A DNA stretch of 64,000 bases from Cyclobacteriaceae bacterium (GCA_016787665.1 JAEUUC010000007.1:1-64000), one strand, 5' to 3'; positions 28,051 to 35,217 are shown, counted from the stretch's first letter. Notes: a model not told the origin generated them from the sequence alone. Numbers and translations are program-made.

Positions 28051-28188
28051 TTTTTAGTTTTAATGGGCCGCTTTAACAAAGCTAGGGGCTTTTCGCCCGG
28101 CTTTAGTTAATGGCTTGTTAAAAGATGCAAACGAGATATAAAAGTTGATTTTTGCGTGCAGTTGGAAGTGCTGACGGCATAGAGAGTA

Positions 28189-28326
28189 GTTACAGCGTTT
28201 GGCTATAACCAGTGGCGGCTTTCGAAGCCGTTATTATCCACCGTGACCAAACGTAATAGCGAAGAAAAAACTTTATACTTACACTTCACCCAGCCATTGC
28301 AAATAGCTTTTGTTGCCGGCTGTGGC
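28189..28326. repeat. attC-like palindromic spacer (element 4), partly degenerate
   Basis: The left arm GGCTATAACCAGTGGC (28201-28216) pairs with the right arm GCCATTGCAAATAGCT (28293-28308), flanked on the right by the box GTTGCCGGCTGTGGC (28312-28326) that follows the stop side of the gene at 28346. An internal perfect hairpin CGGCTT-TCG-AAGCCG lies between. The left box is not a clear match, so this element may be decayed or belong to a different subtype. Confidence 0.5.
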
Positions 28327-28345
28327 CGTGTCCATCTCACAGGAA

Positions 28346-28564
28346 TTATCTTCTAGCTCTAAAGAGTCGAACTAGTCCCCCGATTGTAATAATTAGTCCA
28401 ACCAAAAACGTCTGGATTGCTGGGACAAATTGTCCACGATTGAAGATATGGTCTGTGAATCCGTCCCCGTCAATCATTGAAGGTAGCGTTATCAACATCA
28501 GCAAAGGCCCCAAAATGTAAAACAGCCAGTCGCCAAAATTTAATTTTCTAAAAAAGTCCATCAT
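28346..28564 (-). CDS. small hypothetical membrane protein (cassette gene)
   Basis: The 72-residue protein starts MMDFFRKLNFGDW and has two membrane segments (WLFYILGPLLMLITL and FLVGLIITIGGLVRLF) with a basic end. The ATG at 28564 is preferred over 28597, because the longer start would lie inside the palindromic arm of the adjacent spacer. No family is recognised. It lies between attC-like elements 3 and 4 in the same orientation as its neighbours. Confidence 0.6.
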   Translation of the reverse strand: MMDFFRKLNFGDWLFYILGPLLMLITLPSMIDGDGFTDHIFNRGQFVPAIQTFLVGLIITIGGLVRLFRARR

Positions 28565-28615
28565 AGTTGATCTGTCAACTGGCCATAGCGCAAACATGTT
28601 GTTGCCAGCAGTGCT
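28565..28615. repeat. short attC-like spacer (element 3)
   Basis: The right end GTTGCCAGCAGTGCT (28601-28615) abuts the stop codon of the 28617-29513 gene and pairs with AGCATTGCTGGCAAC (29526-29540) on the other side of that gene, 14 of 15 positions. The rest of the spacer is only ~36 bp and contains an AGTTGA-TCTG-TCAACT hairpin, so most of the usual element appears deleted. Confidence 0.55.
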
Positions 28616-28616
28616 A

Positions 28617-29513
28617 TTATATCTGACTTTTATTTCGAAGCCTTGGAATTGCTTTGTTTATTGTTTTTGTCTCAACGTTGTCGTTAGCAAATTTATCCAA
28701 AATGAACAATTGGTCTACCATTAAATTTGTGAGATTAATAACTTCACCGCTTTTGAATTTTATTTCTGTATAACCATAGTCACTCCACGGATTTCTATAT
28801 GCTGGGTTTTGAACTTTTGTTACTACTTGAATGTCGGCCTTGTCCAATATCTTATTTGTCCCACGAAGATTAACTGTTATTTTCTTGTTTCCTTTCGTGA
28901 CTCGAACTTTTAAATCATTTGCGTCATCCTTATATTGTAAATGAAGCAACAGTCCGGGTAGCCATGCATATGTCCCGATGGCTAAAATAAATAATGAAAA
29001 TACTTTTATTCCGCCTGGTCCATTTATTGCCATCATAAACCCAATACCTAAAAGCATAATTCCGTATGGAACTCCGAATACAAGAAATGAAGTTAACTCC
29101 TTGGTTGTTCGTTTTTCTGTTAGTCGGTAGTCGTGGTCAATGAAAAAGAACTCTTTTCTAATAAACTCATCATCTTTTTTTGTTCTATTCAAATTCGATT
29201 CTAAACCATTTATATCATTACTAAAGAAAAACTCAAGGCAATTATATATTAATTCCTGTCTGCTTTTTTTATGAAAGTGAAATCCTTCTTTTGTCGGTAA
29301 GTAATAAACGTCAAAAACGTCTTTAGCAAAATGTTCTAATAGCAAAGATTGTCCCGCATTATTTGAAATCGAAATAACATGAAGTCCGTTTGGCCGATTA
29401 TCTGTCCAATTTTCCTCAATTATTTTAAGAATGGAGTCCTTGTCACATGGTTCATACTCTGAGTATTCCCCTTCTTCGTCCCCGTATTTCTGAACTCTAT
29501 ATTTGAAACTCAT
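28617..29513 (-). CDS. hypothetical membrane protein (cassette gene)
   Basis: This 298-residue protein has a soluble N-terminal ~140 residues rich in charged residues, a hydrophobic hairpin in the middle (FLVFGVPYGIMLLGIGFMMA and VFSLFILAIGTYAWLPGLLL), and a C-terminal beta-rich domain resembling a PH-like fold (KVRVTKGNKKITVNL, DIQVVTKVQN, YTEIKFKSGEVINLTNL). No family is recognised. It is strongly AT-rich compared with host genes and is flanked by matched 15-bp inverted repeats (28601-28615 and 29526-29540), so it looks like one mobile unit. Confidence 0.65.
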   Translation of the reverse strand: MSFKYRVQKYGDEEGEYSEYEPCDKDSILKIIEENWTDNRPNGLHVISISNNAGQSLLLEHFAKDVFDVYYLPTKEGFHFHKKSRQELIYNCLEFFFSNDINGLESNLNRTKKDDEFIRKEFFFIDHDYRLTEKRTTKELTSFLVFGVPYGIMLLGIGFMMAINGPGGIKVFSLFILAIGTYAWLPGLLLHLQYKDDANDLKVRVTKGNKKITVNLRGTNKILDKADIQVVTKVQNPAYRNPWSDYGYTEIKFKSGEVINLTNLMVDQLFILDKFANDNVETKTINKAIPRLRNKSQI

Positions 29514-29525
29514 CTTTTTCCAAAT

Positions 29526-29723
29526 AGCATTGCTGGCAACGTTTTGTGTTTATTTAGTTGCGGGAGTAGGAGGGCTTAAAAATGGACCCCGAGGAACGAG
29601 GGGGTAATGTTAAGCCCGACTTGCTCCGCAACTGTCCGCCTACAGCGGACTAAATTAAGAAACGAAATTGAATAAGGACACAAAACCCCGCAATTAAATA
29701 AACACGGTGTTGCCGGTAGTGCT
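29526..29723. repeat. attC-like palindromic spacer (element 2), best preserved
   Basis: The outer boxes are AGCATTGCTGGCAAC (29526-29540) and GTTGCCGGTAGTGCT (29709-29723). Inside them, TGTTTATTTAGTTGCGGG (29547-29564) pairs with CCCGCAATTAAATAAACA at 17 of 18 positions. Unpaired linkers of 4-6 nt separate outer and inner boxes. The centre holds three further hairpins: GGGCTTAA/TTAAGCCC, CCCCGAGG/CGAGGGG and GTCCGC-CTACA-GCGGAC. This is the R''-L''-loop-L'-R' plan of integron attC sites, though the core is GTTGCC rather than GTTRRRY. Confidence 0.7.
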
Positions 29724-29728
29724 TGACG

Positions 29729-30535
29729 TTAGCTTTTTAGAAGTTTCTCGTCTTTGAACGTCTCTATTATCAATTCAATCCCCTTGTCCGAAAGTTCACC
29801 AAGTCCCCATTGAATAAATTTTCCCTTTAACGTCTCTGTCCAATTCTTTTTACCTAAAACTTTTGTCAACGTTTTTAATTCTTCTATCTCGTCAATGATG
29901 TCATCATAGATGAGTTTTTGTCCCATTTCAAGTCTTTCAAGTTTTTTAGACAGCTCATCTAATTTTTCACTTACTGCATCTCTGTCGTTGTCTGTAAATT
30001 TGTCATCAGGTTGATACGCAGTCCTCTCGTTCTCTCCTTTCTCTTGTGAGTCTTTCACCCATTTTAGATAGCCACCATTTTGAACAACTTTAATCCCTTT
30101 AGTTGTTATCTGCATTCTATGGTCAGGGTTTCCAAGGGATTTTGCCAAGTTGTCTTCGCGTAATCGGTCAACAAAAATTTGCTCTTCTCTCGTTGAGGAA
30201 TTGAATTTTTGATTTGCATAATCAATTACATATAAATATCCAGGATATGCGTTATTTAATTCTCGTAGAATTATGTCAAGTTTCTCGTCTTCCGTTAGTT
30301 CAATTTCAATAAAGTCGTACTTCATAGGATTGGACTTCACCATTCTAAGTGCATGGTCACGGTCGAATTTTCTGTAAGGCTTTCTATCTCCATTGTCCAA
30401 TATTTTTCTAACAAGCACAGAGTCTTCTTCAATAATATCGTATACATCCTCAAGCCTTTTCGGTAAGTATTCATCATCCCACTTTAGTCGGGATACTTCA
30501 ATCTCGTCTCCTGTCAGTTTGTGTTTAATCTTCAT
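29729..30535 (-). CDS. hypothetical protein with winged-helix-like segment and coiled coil (cassette gene)
   Basis: The 268-residue protein has an N-terminal hydrophilic region, a middle section resembling a winged helix (FVDRLREDNLAKSLG then MQITTKGIKVVQNGGY, residues ~118-158), a coiled-coil segment (VSEKLDELSKKLERLEMGQK) and a helical tail. No signal peptide or membrane segment is seen. It is AT-rich and flanked by its own matched boxes: GTTGCCGGTAGTGCT (29709-29723) and AGCATTACCGGCAAC (30538-30552). The winged-helix reading is tentative. Confidence 0.65.
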   Translation of the reverse strand: MKIKHKLTGDEIEVSRLKWDDEYLPKRLEDVYDIIEEDSVLVRKILDNGDRKPYRKFDRDHALRMVKSNPMKYDFIEIELTEDEKLDIILRELNNAYPGYLYVIDYANQKFNSSTREEQIFVDRLREDNLAKSLGNPDHRMQITTKGIKVVQNGGYLKWVKDSQEKGENERTAYQPDDKFTDNDRDAVSEKLDELSKKLERLEMGQKLIYDDIIDEIEELKTLTKVLGKKNWTETLKGKFIQWGLGELSDKGIELIIETFKDEKLLKS

Positions 30536-30537
30536 AA

Positions 30538-30816
30538 AGCATTACCGGCAACTTCTCGCTATATGCGTTCGGCAAACGAATATAAACGATTACAGCCGTT
30601 TTTGATGCGTTAAGTCCGGGGAAAATGTTTACGGCCGTATTTTCATTTTTTGGCCCTGAAATCTTTTCGGTTTTGTGTGCTTCTCGTCAGGACGAAAGGC
30701 CTGGCGGCATGATTGGCTCCGAGCTGTCCCCCGGAATTAAACTACATTGTGAAACAAACGCTCTAATTTACCACCAAACCCCGCTACTGCAAATGGCGGC
30801 TGTTGTGGCCAGTAGT
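30538..30816. repeat. attC-like palindromic spacer (element 1)
   Basis: The left box AGCATTACCGGCAAC (30538-30552) belongs to the gene on its left; the right end TTGTGGCCAGTAGT (30803-30816) belongs to the gene on its right. Inner arms CGCTATATGCGTTCGG and GCTACTGCAAATGGCG are partly complementary. Most of this 279-bp gene-free stretch is the spacer repeat shared with 27329-27492 and 31359-31437. Confidence 0.62.
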
Positions 30817-30835
30817 TTTATCACAGTGTCTTTTT

Positions 30836-31324
30836 TCAACGTTTTGCCGCGTCTATAATTAGAAGAGAGAGTCCGCCAAGTAACCCAAGCCAAAATAATC
30901 TTACTCCCCAAAGCCCCCAGTTCTTTTGAATTACCATGAAGTCGTCTACAGAGTCAATTTTACTTTTCCCAAAAGCCAGCCTGTTTCCGTTGTATCCTAA
31001 GTAAAATGCAACCACAATATTCAGTATTGGTACGAAGCACAAAATAGTCCACTTCTCTAGTCTGTTTGCCAATGTCCAAATTGGGGCAAGAATAAAAGCC
31101 CCCCAATTCCATTTTCTTAATTTTCGGTGGTCATTTGATTTACTCTCAATATTGATCTTGTCGTCCTTGTGAGTCAGTTCTAATTTTAAATTTCGCTTTC
31201 CTGCTTCTTCTTTTGCTAATTCAAGAATGTCAGGGTTCGATTCACCACTTGTCTTTTGTAGCAAGTCGATGAGTTTGTCGTCCGTTAACGCTTTTATTTT
31301 TCTCAGAAAGAATTCTTTGTCCAT
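30836..31324 (-). CDS. DUF2628-like small membrane protein (cassette gene)
   Basis: The 162-residue protein has an N-terminal helical domain (KIKALTDDKLIDLLQKTSGESN), then RKWNWGAFILAPIWTLANR and two or three membrane segments. W-N-W-G-A-F followed by a P-x-W helix resembles the DUF2628-type membrane proteins, but the match is partial. It is the first unit of the array after crtYcd. Near-identical inverted ends lie on both sides: TTGTGGCCAGTAGT (30803-30816) and AGCTATTGGCCACAA (31335-31349). Confidence 0.62.
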   Translation of the reverse strand: MDKEFFLRKIKALTDDKLIDLLQKTSGESNPDILELAKEEAGKRNLKLELTHKDDKINIESKSNDHRKLRKWNWGAFILAPIWTLANRLEKWTILCFVPILNIVVAFYLGYNGNRLAFGKSKIDSVDDFMVIQKNWGLWGVRLFWLGLLGGLSLLIIDAAKR

Positions 31325-31334
31325 ACTGTCCGAA

Positions 31335-31437
31335 AGCTATTGGCCACAATGTCCGGCCATATGCATTCGGCAAACGAATATAAACGATTACAACCGTTTT
31401 TGATGCGGTAAGTCCGGGGAAAATGTTTAGCGCGCGG
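31335..31437. repeat. spacer element 0, overlapping the lycopene cyclase stop codon
   Basis: AGCTATTGGCCACAA (31335-31349) is the inverted partner of 30803-30816. From 31359 the sequence matches element 1 almost base for base through AAACGATTACAACCGTTTTT, GTCCGGGGAAAATGTTTA and then runs into GCGCGCGG, which encodes the last residues and stop of crtYcd. The array therefore begins exactly at the end of the carotenoid cluster. Confidence 0.65.
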
Positions 31438-32128
31438 CTTGGCGCTGGCGGAAATGCTCAAACAAGCCCACATTCATCAGCAACAGGGCCATACCATAAA
31501 AGGTGTCCTCAAACGGAATGGTGCCCATGCGAATGCCCATGAACTCGTCTGCGTTGTACCACACCACTTCCTCGGGTATGCCTGTTCCTGTTAAGATACC
31601 GTTAACAATAAAAAACGGTATGAGAATGAACAGAAAAGCAAAATAGAACCGACCAATGTAGGTGGTTTTCCAAACCCAGCGGTGCAGGGCAATCAGCACC
31701 GCACACGCTACAAAAGCACTGGCGGTGTACCACTTGTCATAATTCACGGCTGCCAGCACCAGCAGGCCCACTACCAGCACTTCGGAAAGGCGGTTGGCGG
31801 TAGCTGCGCTTACGCGTTCGCGTTTGCTCAGGATGTTGACGGCTTCGTAGGTGAACGCGCAGGCGTACGGAATGCAAATGAAGAACAGAACTTCTTCAAT
31901 GGGCAGGTTGATAAAATAGATGCCCGAGAGGTAGCGCGGGTTAAAACCCCACACGCCCATGTCGGTGAACCAAATGTCCCACAGAATGAAGAAAGCCGCG
32001 GGCAGCACGATGGATGGCCACAAGGCTTTCCACTGTTGATAGAACTTATGACGGGGATGAAACGAGAACACCAACGGGAACAGGATGGAAAAAAAGTCCA
32101 CCAGCAGGTAGGTGTATCTCTCGTTCAC
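31427..32128 (-). CDS. lycopene beta-cyclase, fused CrtYc-CrtYd type
   Basis: The 233-residue integral membrane protein contains two tandem lycopene cyclase domains, the fused form of the heterodimeric CrtYc/CrtYd enzyme. Each copy carries its conserved P-x-E-(E/D) motif: LPIEEVLFF (residues ~75-84) and IPFEDTFYG near the end. It cyclises both ends of lycopene to give beta-carotene in the inner membrane. Its start follows the crtZ stop by 2 bp. Its stop codon lies inside the spacer repeat of the adjacent cassette-like array. Confidence 0.9.
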   Translation of the reverse strand: MNERYTYLLVDFFSILFPLVFSFHPRHKFYQQWKALWPSIVLPAAFFILWDIWFTDMGVWGFNPRYLSGIYFINLPIEEVLFFICIPYACAFTYEAVNILSKRERVSAATANRLSEVLVVGLLVLAAVNYDKWYTASAFVACAVLIALHRWVWKTTYIGRFYFAFLFILIPFFIVNGILTGTGIPEEVVWYNADEFMGIRMGTIPFEDTFYGMALLLMNVGLFEHFRQRQAAR

Positions 32129-32130
32129 GT

Positions 32131-32631
32131 TTATTGGGTTTCCTGCCGGTCTTTTTTAAGCTTCAGGTCGCCCTTCTCATACTTTTTTGGGGCGTAGAGA
32201 AATCCGAACGCCTCGCAGCCTTCTTTGCTGTGTTTGGCGTGGTGGATGTAGTGCGCGTGAATCATCCGGTTGAGGTAGTGGCTGCGGTTCTTTGGCCGCC
32301 ATTTGATGCGCTGGTGCACAATCACATCGTGAAAAATGAGGTAGAAAAGTCCGTAGCACAAAATACCCACCGCTACGGCAAACAGGTAGGGGCTGGGATA
32401 CACGGTGGTGGAAATCAAAAACAACGCGATGGACGGTATGCTGAACACCACGGCAAACCAATCGTTTTTTTCCAGGGCATGGTCGTGTACGGTGTGGTGC
32501 GATTTATGCCACACCCACAAAAAGCCGTGCATCACATACTTGTGTGTAACCCAGGCCACGCCTTCCCACAGCAAAAATGTGCCGATGGCAATCAGCGAAC
32601 ACCAAAAAATAACCCATCCCGAAATCTCCAT
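32131..32631 (-). CDS. crtZ: beta-carotene 3-hydroxylase CrtZ
   Basis: This 166-residue di-iron membrane hydroxylase has the four histidine clusters of the CrtZ/fatty-acid-hydroxylase family: HKYVMHG, HKSHH, FHDVIVH and IHAHYIHHAKH. It hydroxylates beta-carotene at C3 and C3' to give zeaxanthin via cryptoxanthin. It is packed between the SRPBCC gene (11 bp) and the cyclase gene (2 bp), so substrate supply and hydroxylation are co-transcribed. No ketolase (CrtW) is present in the window. Confidence 0.93.
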   Translation of the reverse strand: MEISGWVIFWCSLIAIGTFLLWEGVAWVTHKYVMHGFLWVWHKSHHTVHDHALEKNDWFAVVFSIPSIALFLISTTVYPSPYLFAVAVGILCYGLFYLIFHDVIVHQRIKWRPKNRSHYLNRMIHAHYIHHAKHSKEGCEAFGFLYAPKKYEKGDLKLKKDRQETQ

Positions 32632-32642
32632 ATCTGCAAGGC

Positions 32643-33122
32643 TCAGGCGCTTTTCTTTAAAGGCGATTGAAAGTAATCGGCCAGCACCCTGAAGCGATGG
32701 TCAAAAATACGATTTGCCTCACGCTCCACAAAAAGCCAGTTGACCAGGCGGCCGAGCAGTCCGAGCGGCACTGCGTAATTCACTTCATCGGTCATCTCCA
32801 CACCACCCGGCACTTCGCGGAAGTGATGCTGGTGATGCCACAGCGCATAGGGCCCGAAGCGCTGCTCATCCACAAAATAAACGGGCTCCTGTACGTGGGT
32901 GATTTCGGTGGTCCAGTTCACGGTAATGCCGGGCAGGATGCTCACCTTGTAGCGGATGATTTGACCGGGGTAGGTTTTATCGCCCCCGGAGATGTACACG
33001 ATTTTGAAGCCCATGTGTTCGGGCGTGATTTTCGAAAGGTTGCGGGGCGTGGAGAAAAAGGCCCAGGCTTCGGCCAGGCTGATGGGTAATACCTGGACGC
33101 GTTTGAGGTTGTAAATCTTCAT
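32643..33122 (-). CDS. SRPBCC-fold protein in the carotenoid cluster
   Basis: The 159-residue protein begins MKIYNLKRVQVLPISLAEAW, a typical START/SRPBCC N-terminal strand and helix, and continues with strands such as TVNWTTEITHVQEP and GVEMTDEVNYAVPL. These helix-grip proteins bind hydrophobic ligands; members are often found near carotenoid or photolyase genes in Bacteroidota, but the role is undefined. The ATG at 33122 is used because the longer frame to 33200 runs into the toxin gene. It could bind a carotenoid or its precursor; that is speculation from context. Confidence 0.8.
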   Translation of the reverse strand: MKIYNLKRVQVLPISLAEAWAFFSTPRNLSKITPEHMGFKIVYISGGDKTYPGQIIRYKVSILPGITVNWTTEITHVQEPVYFVDEQRFGPYALWHHQHHFREVPGGVEMTDEVNYAVPLGLLGRLVNWLFVEREANRIFDHRFRVLADYFQSPLKKSA

Positions 33123-33153
33123 GTTGAAATAACAGCCCCGCCATGGCTTTGTT

Positions 33154-33411
33154 CTAGCGATAAATGTCTTTTCTGTGTCCGATGCGCCTGATCTCCACAA
33201 TCCGAATTACATCTTCGACAAAATAGATAATTCGAAAGTCGCCAACCCGAATTCGCCAGAGTGATTCACGTTGACCTTCTAATTTTTTCGAACCTGGTGG
33301 ACGCGGATTTTGTGCTAAGTCATCAACTGCCCGGCTGATTCGCTTGACCGCGGATTTTGGCAGTCTTTCCAGTTCCTTCTCGGCCGACTTCTTGAAAAGG
33401 ATCTGATACAT
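33154..33411 (-). CDS. RelE/ParE-family toxin
   Basis: The 85-residue protein has the RelE fold sequence: YQILFKKSAEKELERLPKS, RISRAVDDLAQNPRPPGSKKL, LWRIRVGDFRIIYFVED and IVEIRRIGHRKDIY. The conserved R-x-G-(D)-R-(I)-I-Y core suggests a ribosome-dependent mRNA interferase. It lies 3 bp downstream of its antitoxin gene. The pair interrupts the carotenoid operon between the photolyase and SRPBCC genes. Confidence 0.9.
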   Translation of the reverse strand: MYQILFKKSAEKELERLPKSAVKRISRAVDDLAQNPRPPGSKKLEGQRESLWRIRVGDFRIIYFVEDVIRIVEIRRIGHRKDIYR

Positions 33412-33414
33412 CGG

Positions 33415-33609
33415 TTAAAGCTTACCCTTTTTCTTTAGTCGCTTTTTAACGTTTTCCCACCGTGATGACGTCTCATTTCCCCTGGCCTCGGCAATAATGG
33501 AATCCAGCAGGTCGCCAATTTCGTCATCAAACTTTTGCAAGGTCTTTAGATCTATGACAACTGCCTTTTTCCGACTCTTCTGGTCGGTGATATAGCTAAT
33601 TCCTTTCAT
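33415..33609 (-). CDS. antitoxin of the RelE-type pair
   Basis: This 64-residue protein precedes the toxin as expected for a type II system. The N-terminus (YITDQKSRKKAVVIDLKTL) resembles a Phd/AbrB-like strand and the rest is a charged helical tail (IIAEARGNETSSRWENVKKRLKKK) suited to wrap the toxin. No precise antitoxin family is assigned. It probably also represses its own promoter in the 128-bp gap downstream of the photolyase gene. Confidence 0.8.
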   Translation of the reverse strand: MKGISYITDQKSRKKAVVIDLKTLQKFDDEIGDLLDSIIAEARGNETSSRWENVKKRLKKKGKL

Positions 33610-33737
33610 GGTGTCGTAAAGTTACGTGTTTTGAGCCAAAGGCTTATGTTGATGAAAAACTGGCCATCTGATTGCCTGGGTTTCGAAATCGTCTAAGAGA
33701 AACCCTTAATGCTCGCAGGGTGCAAAGGCTCTGGTAG

Positions 33738-35069
33738 TTATTGACCTTTTAAAGCCACCGAGTAGGCGTTCAACACGCGCTCGCGCGCGGCTGCATGATC
33801 GACAATGGGCGCAGGGTAGGCAGGCGTGCCCAGTTCGGGCACCCATTTTTTGATGTAGATGTGGTCGGGATCAAATTTTTCCGTTTGCAGGGCCGGGTTA
33901 AACACACGGAAATACGGAGCGGCATCGCAACCGCTGCCGGCCGCCCACTGCCAGCCGCCATTGTTGGCCGCCAGGTCGAAGTCCAGCAACTTTTGGGCGA
34001 AGTACGCTTCGCCCCAGCGCCAGTCAATAAGCAGGTGCTTGGTGAGAAAACTGGCCACTATCATGCGCACGCGGTTATGCATGTAGCCGGTGGCGTTGAG
34101 TTCGCGCATGCCGGCATCTACAATCGGGTAGCCCGTTCGGCCTTCGCACCAGGCGCGGAATTCCGTGGCGTTGTTGCGCCACGCCACCTTGTCGTAGTCC
34201 GGTTTGAATGCCTTCGTCACCACCTGCGGGAAATGCCACAGGATCATGTGATAGAAATCGCGCCAGATCAATTCGTTGAGCCACACGTCATTTTTCTGAC
34301 GAGCTACTTTCACGAGTTGGCGAATGCTAACCGTACCAAACCGAAGGTGCACACTCAGGCGGGTGGTGCCGTCAATGCCGGGGTAGTTGCGCTGCCGGTC
34401 GTACGCTTCAATGATCGAAGTCTTGATCACCCGTGGCGGAAAGGGCTGACCCGTGGCTTTAAACCCGAGCGCTTCCAGCGCAGGTAGCGCCTGTGGCGGC
34501 ATCTTCTTGAAATGCTGTTGAACCTTGCTGATGTCGAACGAAGTGACTCCCTCGGCTGCGAGGCGCGCTTTCCATTTTTTGGAGTATGGCGTGAAAACCG
34601 TGTAGGGCCTGCCATCGTCTTTTACGACTTCGTCTTTTTCAAAGATCACCTGGTCTTTAAACGTGTTAAACGCGATGCCGCGCGAGTTGAGCTGTTGCTT
34701 TACGCGCTCATCGCGTTCGCGCGCATAGGGCTCGTAATCGTGGTTGGTGAATACAGCCCGAGGTTGCCAGCGGCTGAAAAAATCGAGGGGACTACCGTGC
34801 ACCACTACCAGGCTGCTGCCCAGCGCCACCAGTTGTTCCTGCAGGGTTTGCAGGGCCTGGTGAATGAACTCAACCCTGCGGTCTTGTTTATCTTCCAGTT
34901 GATTGAGTATTTCCGTGTCGAAGATGAATATCGGCACTACCGGCCGGCCTTCGCGAAGGGCGTGGTACAATCCGCAGTTGTCGGTCAGCCGCAGATCCCT
35001 TCGGAACCAAAAGACGTTGCTGTCTTCCGGAATGACGTCACTACTTTTTGTTGGACTGAAGGGTTTCAA
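33738..35069 (-). CDS. phr: deoxyribodipyrimidine photolyase (cryptochrome/photolyase family)
   Basis: The 443-residue flavoprotein repairs cyclobutane pyrimidine dimers using blue light. It has the N-terminal antenna domain (VFWFRRDLRLTDN) and the FAD domain with TTRLSVHLRFGTVSIRQ, ELIWRDFYHMILWHFP, GYPIVDAGMRELNATGYMHNRVRM and the C-terminal WQWAAGSGCDAAPYFRVFNP. Length is typical of class I CPD photolyases. Its start lies inside the 3' end of the upstream 58-residue gene (29-bp overlap). Position in the carotenoid cluster fits a shared light-protection regulon. Confidence 0.94.
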   Translation of the reverse strand: MKPFSPTKSSDVIPEDSNVFWFRRDLRLTDNCGLYHALREGRPVVPIFIFDTEILNQLEDKQDRRVEFIHQALQTLQEQLVALGSSLVVVHGSPLDFFSRWQPRAVFTNHDYEPYARERDERVKQQLNSRGIAFNTFKDQVIFEKDEVVKDDGRPYTVFTPYSKKWKARLAAEGVTSFDISKVQQHFKKMPPQALPALEALGFKATGQPFPPRVIKTSIIEAYDRQRNYPGIDGTTRLSVHLRFGTVSIRQLVKVARQKNDVWLNELIWRDFYHMILWHFPQVVTKAFKPDYDKVAWRNNATEFRAWCEGRTGYPIVDAGMRELNATGYMHNRVRMIVASFLTKHLLIDWRWGEAYFAQKLLDFDLAANNGGWQWAAGSGCDAAPYFRVFNPALQTEKFDPDHIYIKKWVPELGTPAYPAPIVDHAAARERVLNAYSVALKGQ

Positions 35070-35217
35070 TTTCCTTTTCCAGTTTATCGATGGCCTCCAT
35101 TTTCACGGCATACAATTTCAAATCGCCTGAGCGTTGGATGTGCATCGCTTCTTCCAGCATCTTGTTGCGCTGTGCAATCAGGGCTTTCAGGGGGTCCTTC
35201 TTTAAAAATGAAAACAT
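35041..35217 (-). CDS. Lacal_2735-type small protein
   Basis: A 58-residue frame (ATG 35217, TAG ending 35041) reads MFSFLKKDPLKALIAQRNKM, then EEAMHIQRSGDLKLYAVKMEAI and ends EKEIETLQSNKK. This matches the short helical Bacteroidota family known as Lacal_2735: an F-K-K start, a double helix and a Q-R-S-G-D-L-K-like middle. Function is unknown. It overlaps the photolyase start by 29 bp and follows idi by 55 bp. Confidence 0.72.
   Translation of the reverse strand: MFSFLKKDPLKALIAQRNKMLEEAMHIQRSGDLKLYAVKMEAIDKLEKEIETLQSNKK

Noticed and set aside
29581..29660. Hairpins in the spacer as ordinary Rho-independent terminators
   Set aside because: They lack T runs on either strand and lie symmetrically within the larger palindrome, so a structural recombination-site role fits better.
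33795..34487. A 230-residue plus-strand frame antisense to the photolyase gene
   Set aside because: The photolyase motifs on the minus strand are unmistakable and the antisense translation has no recognisable features.
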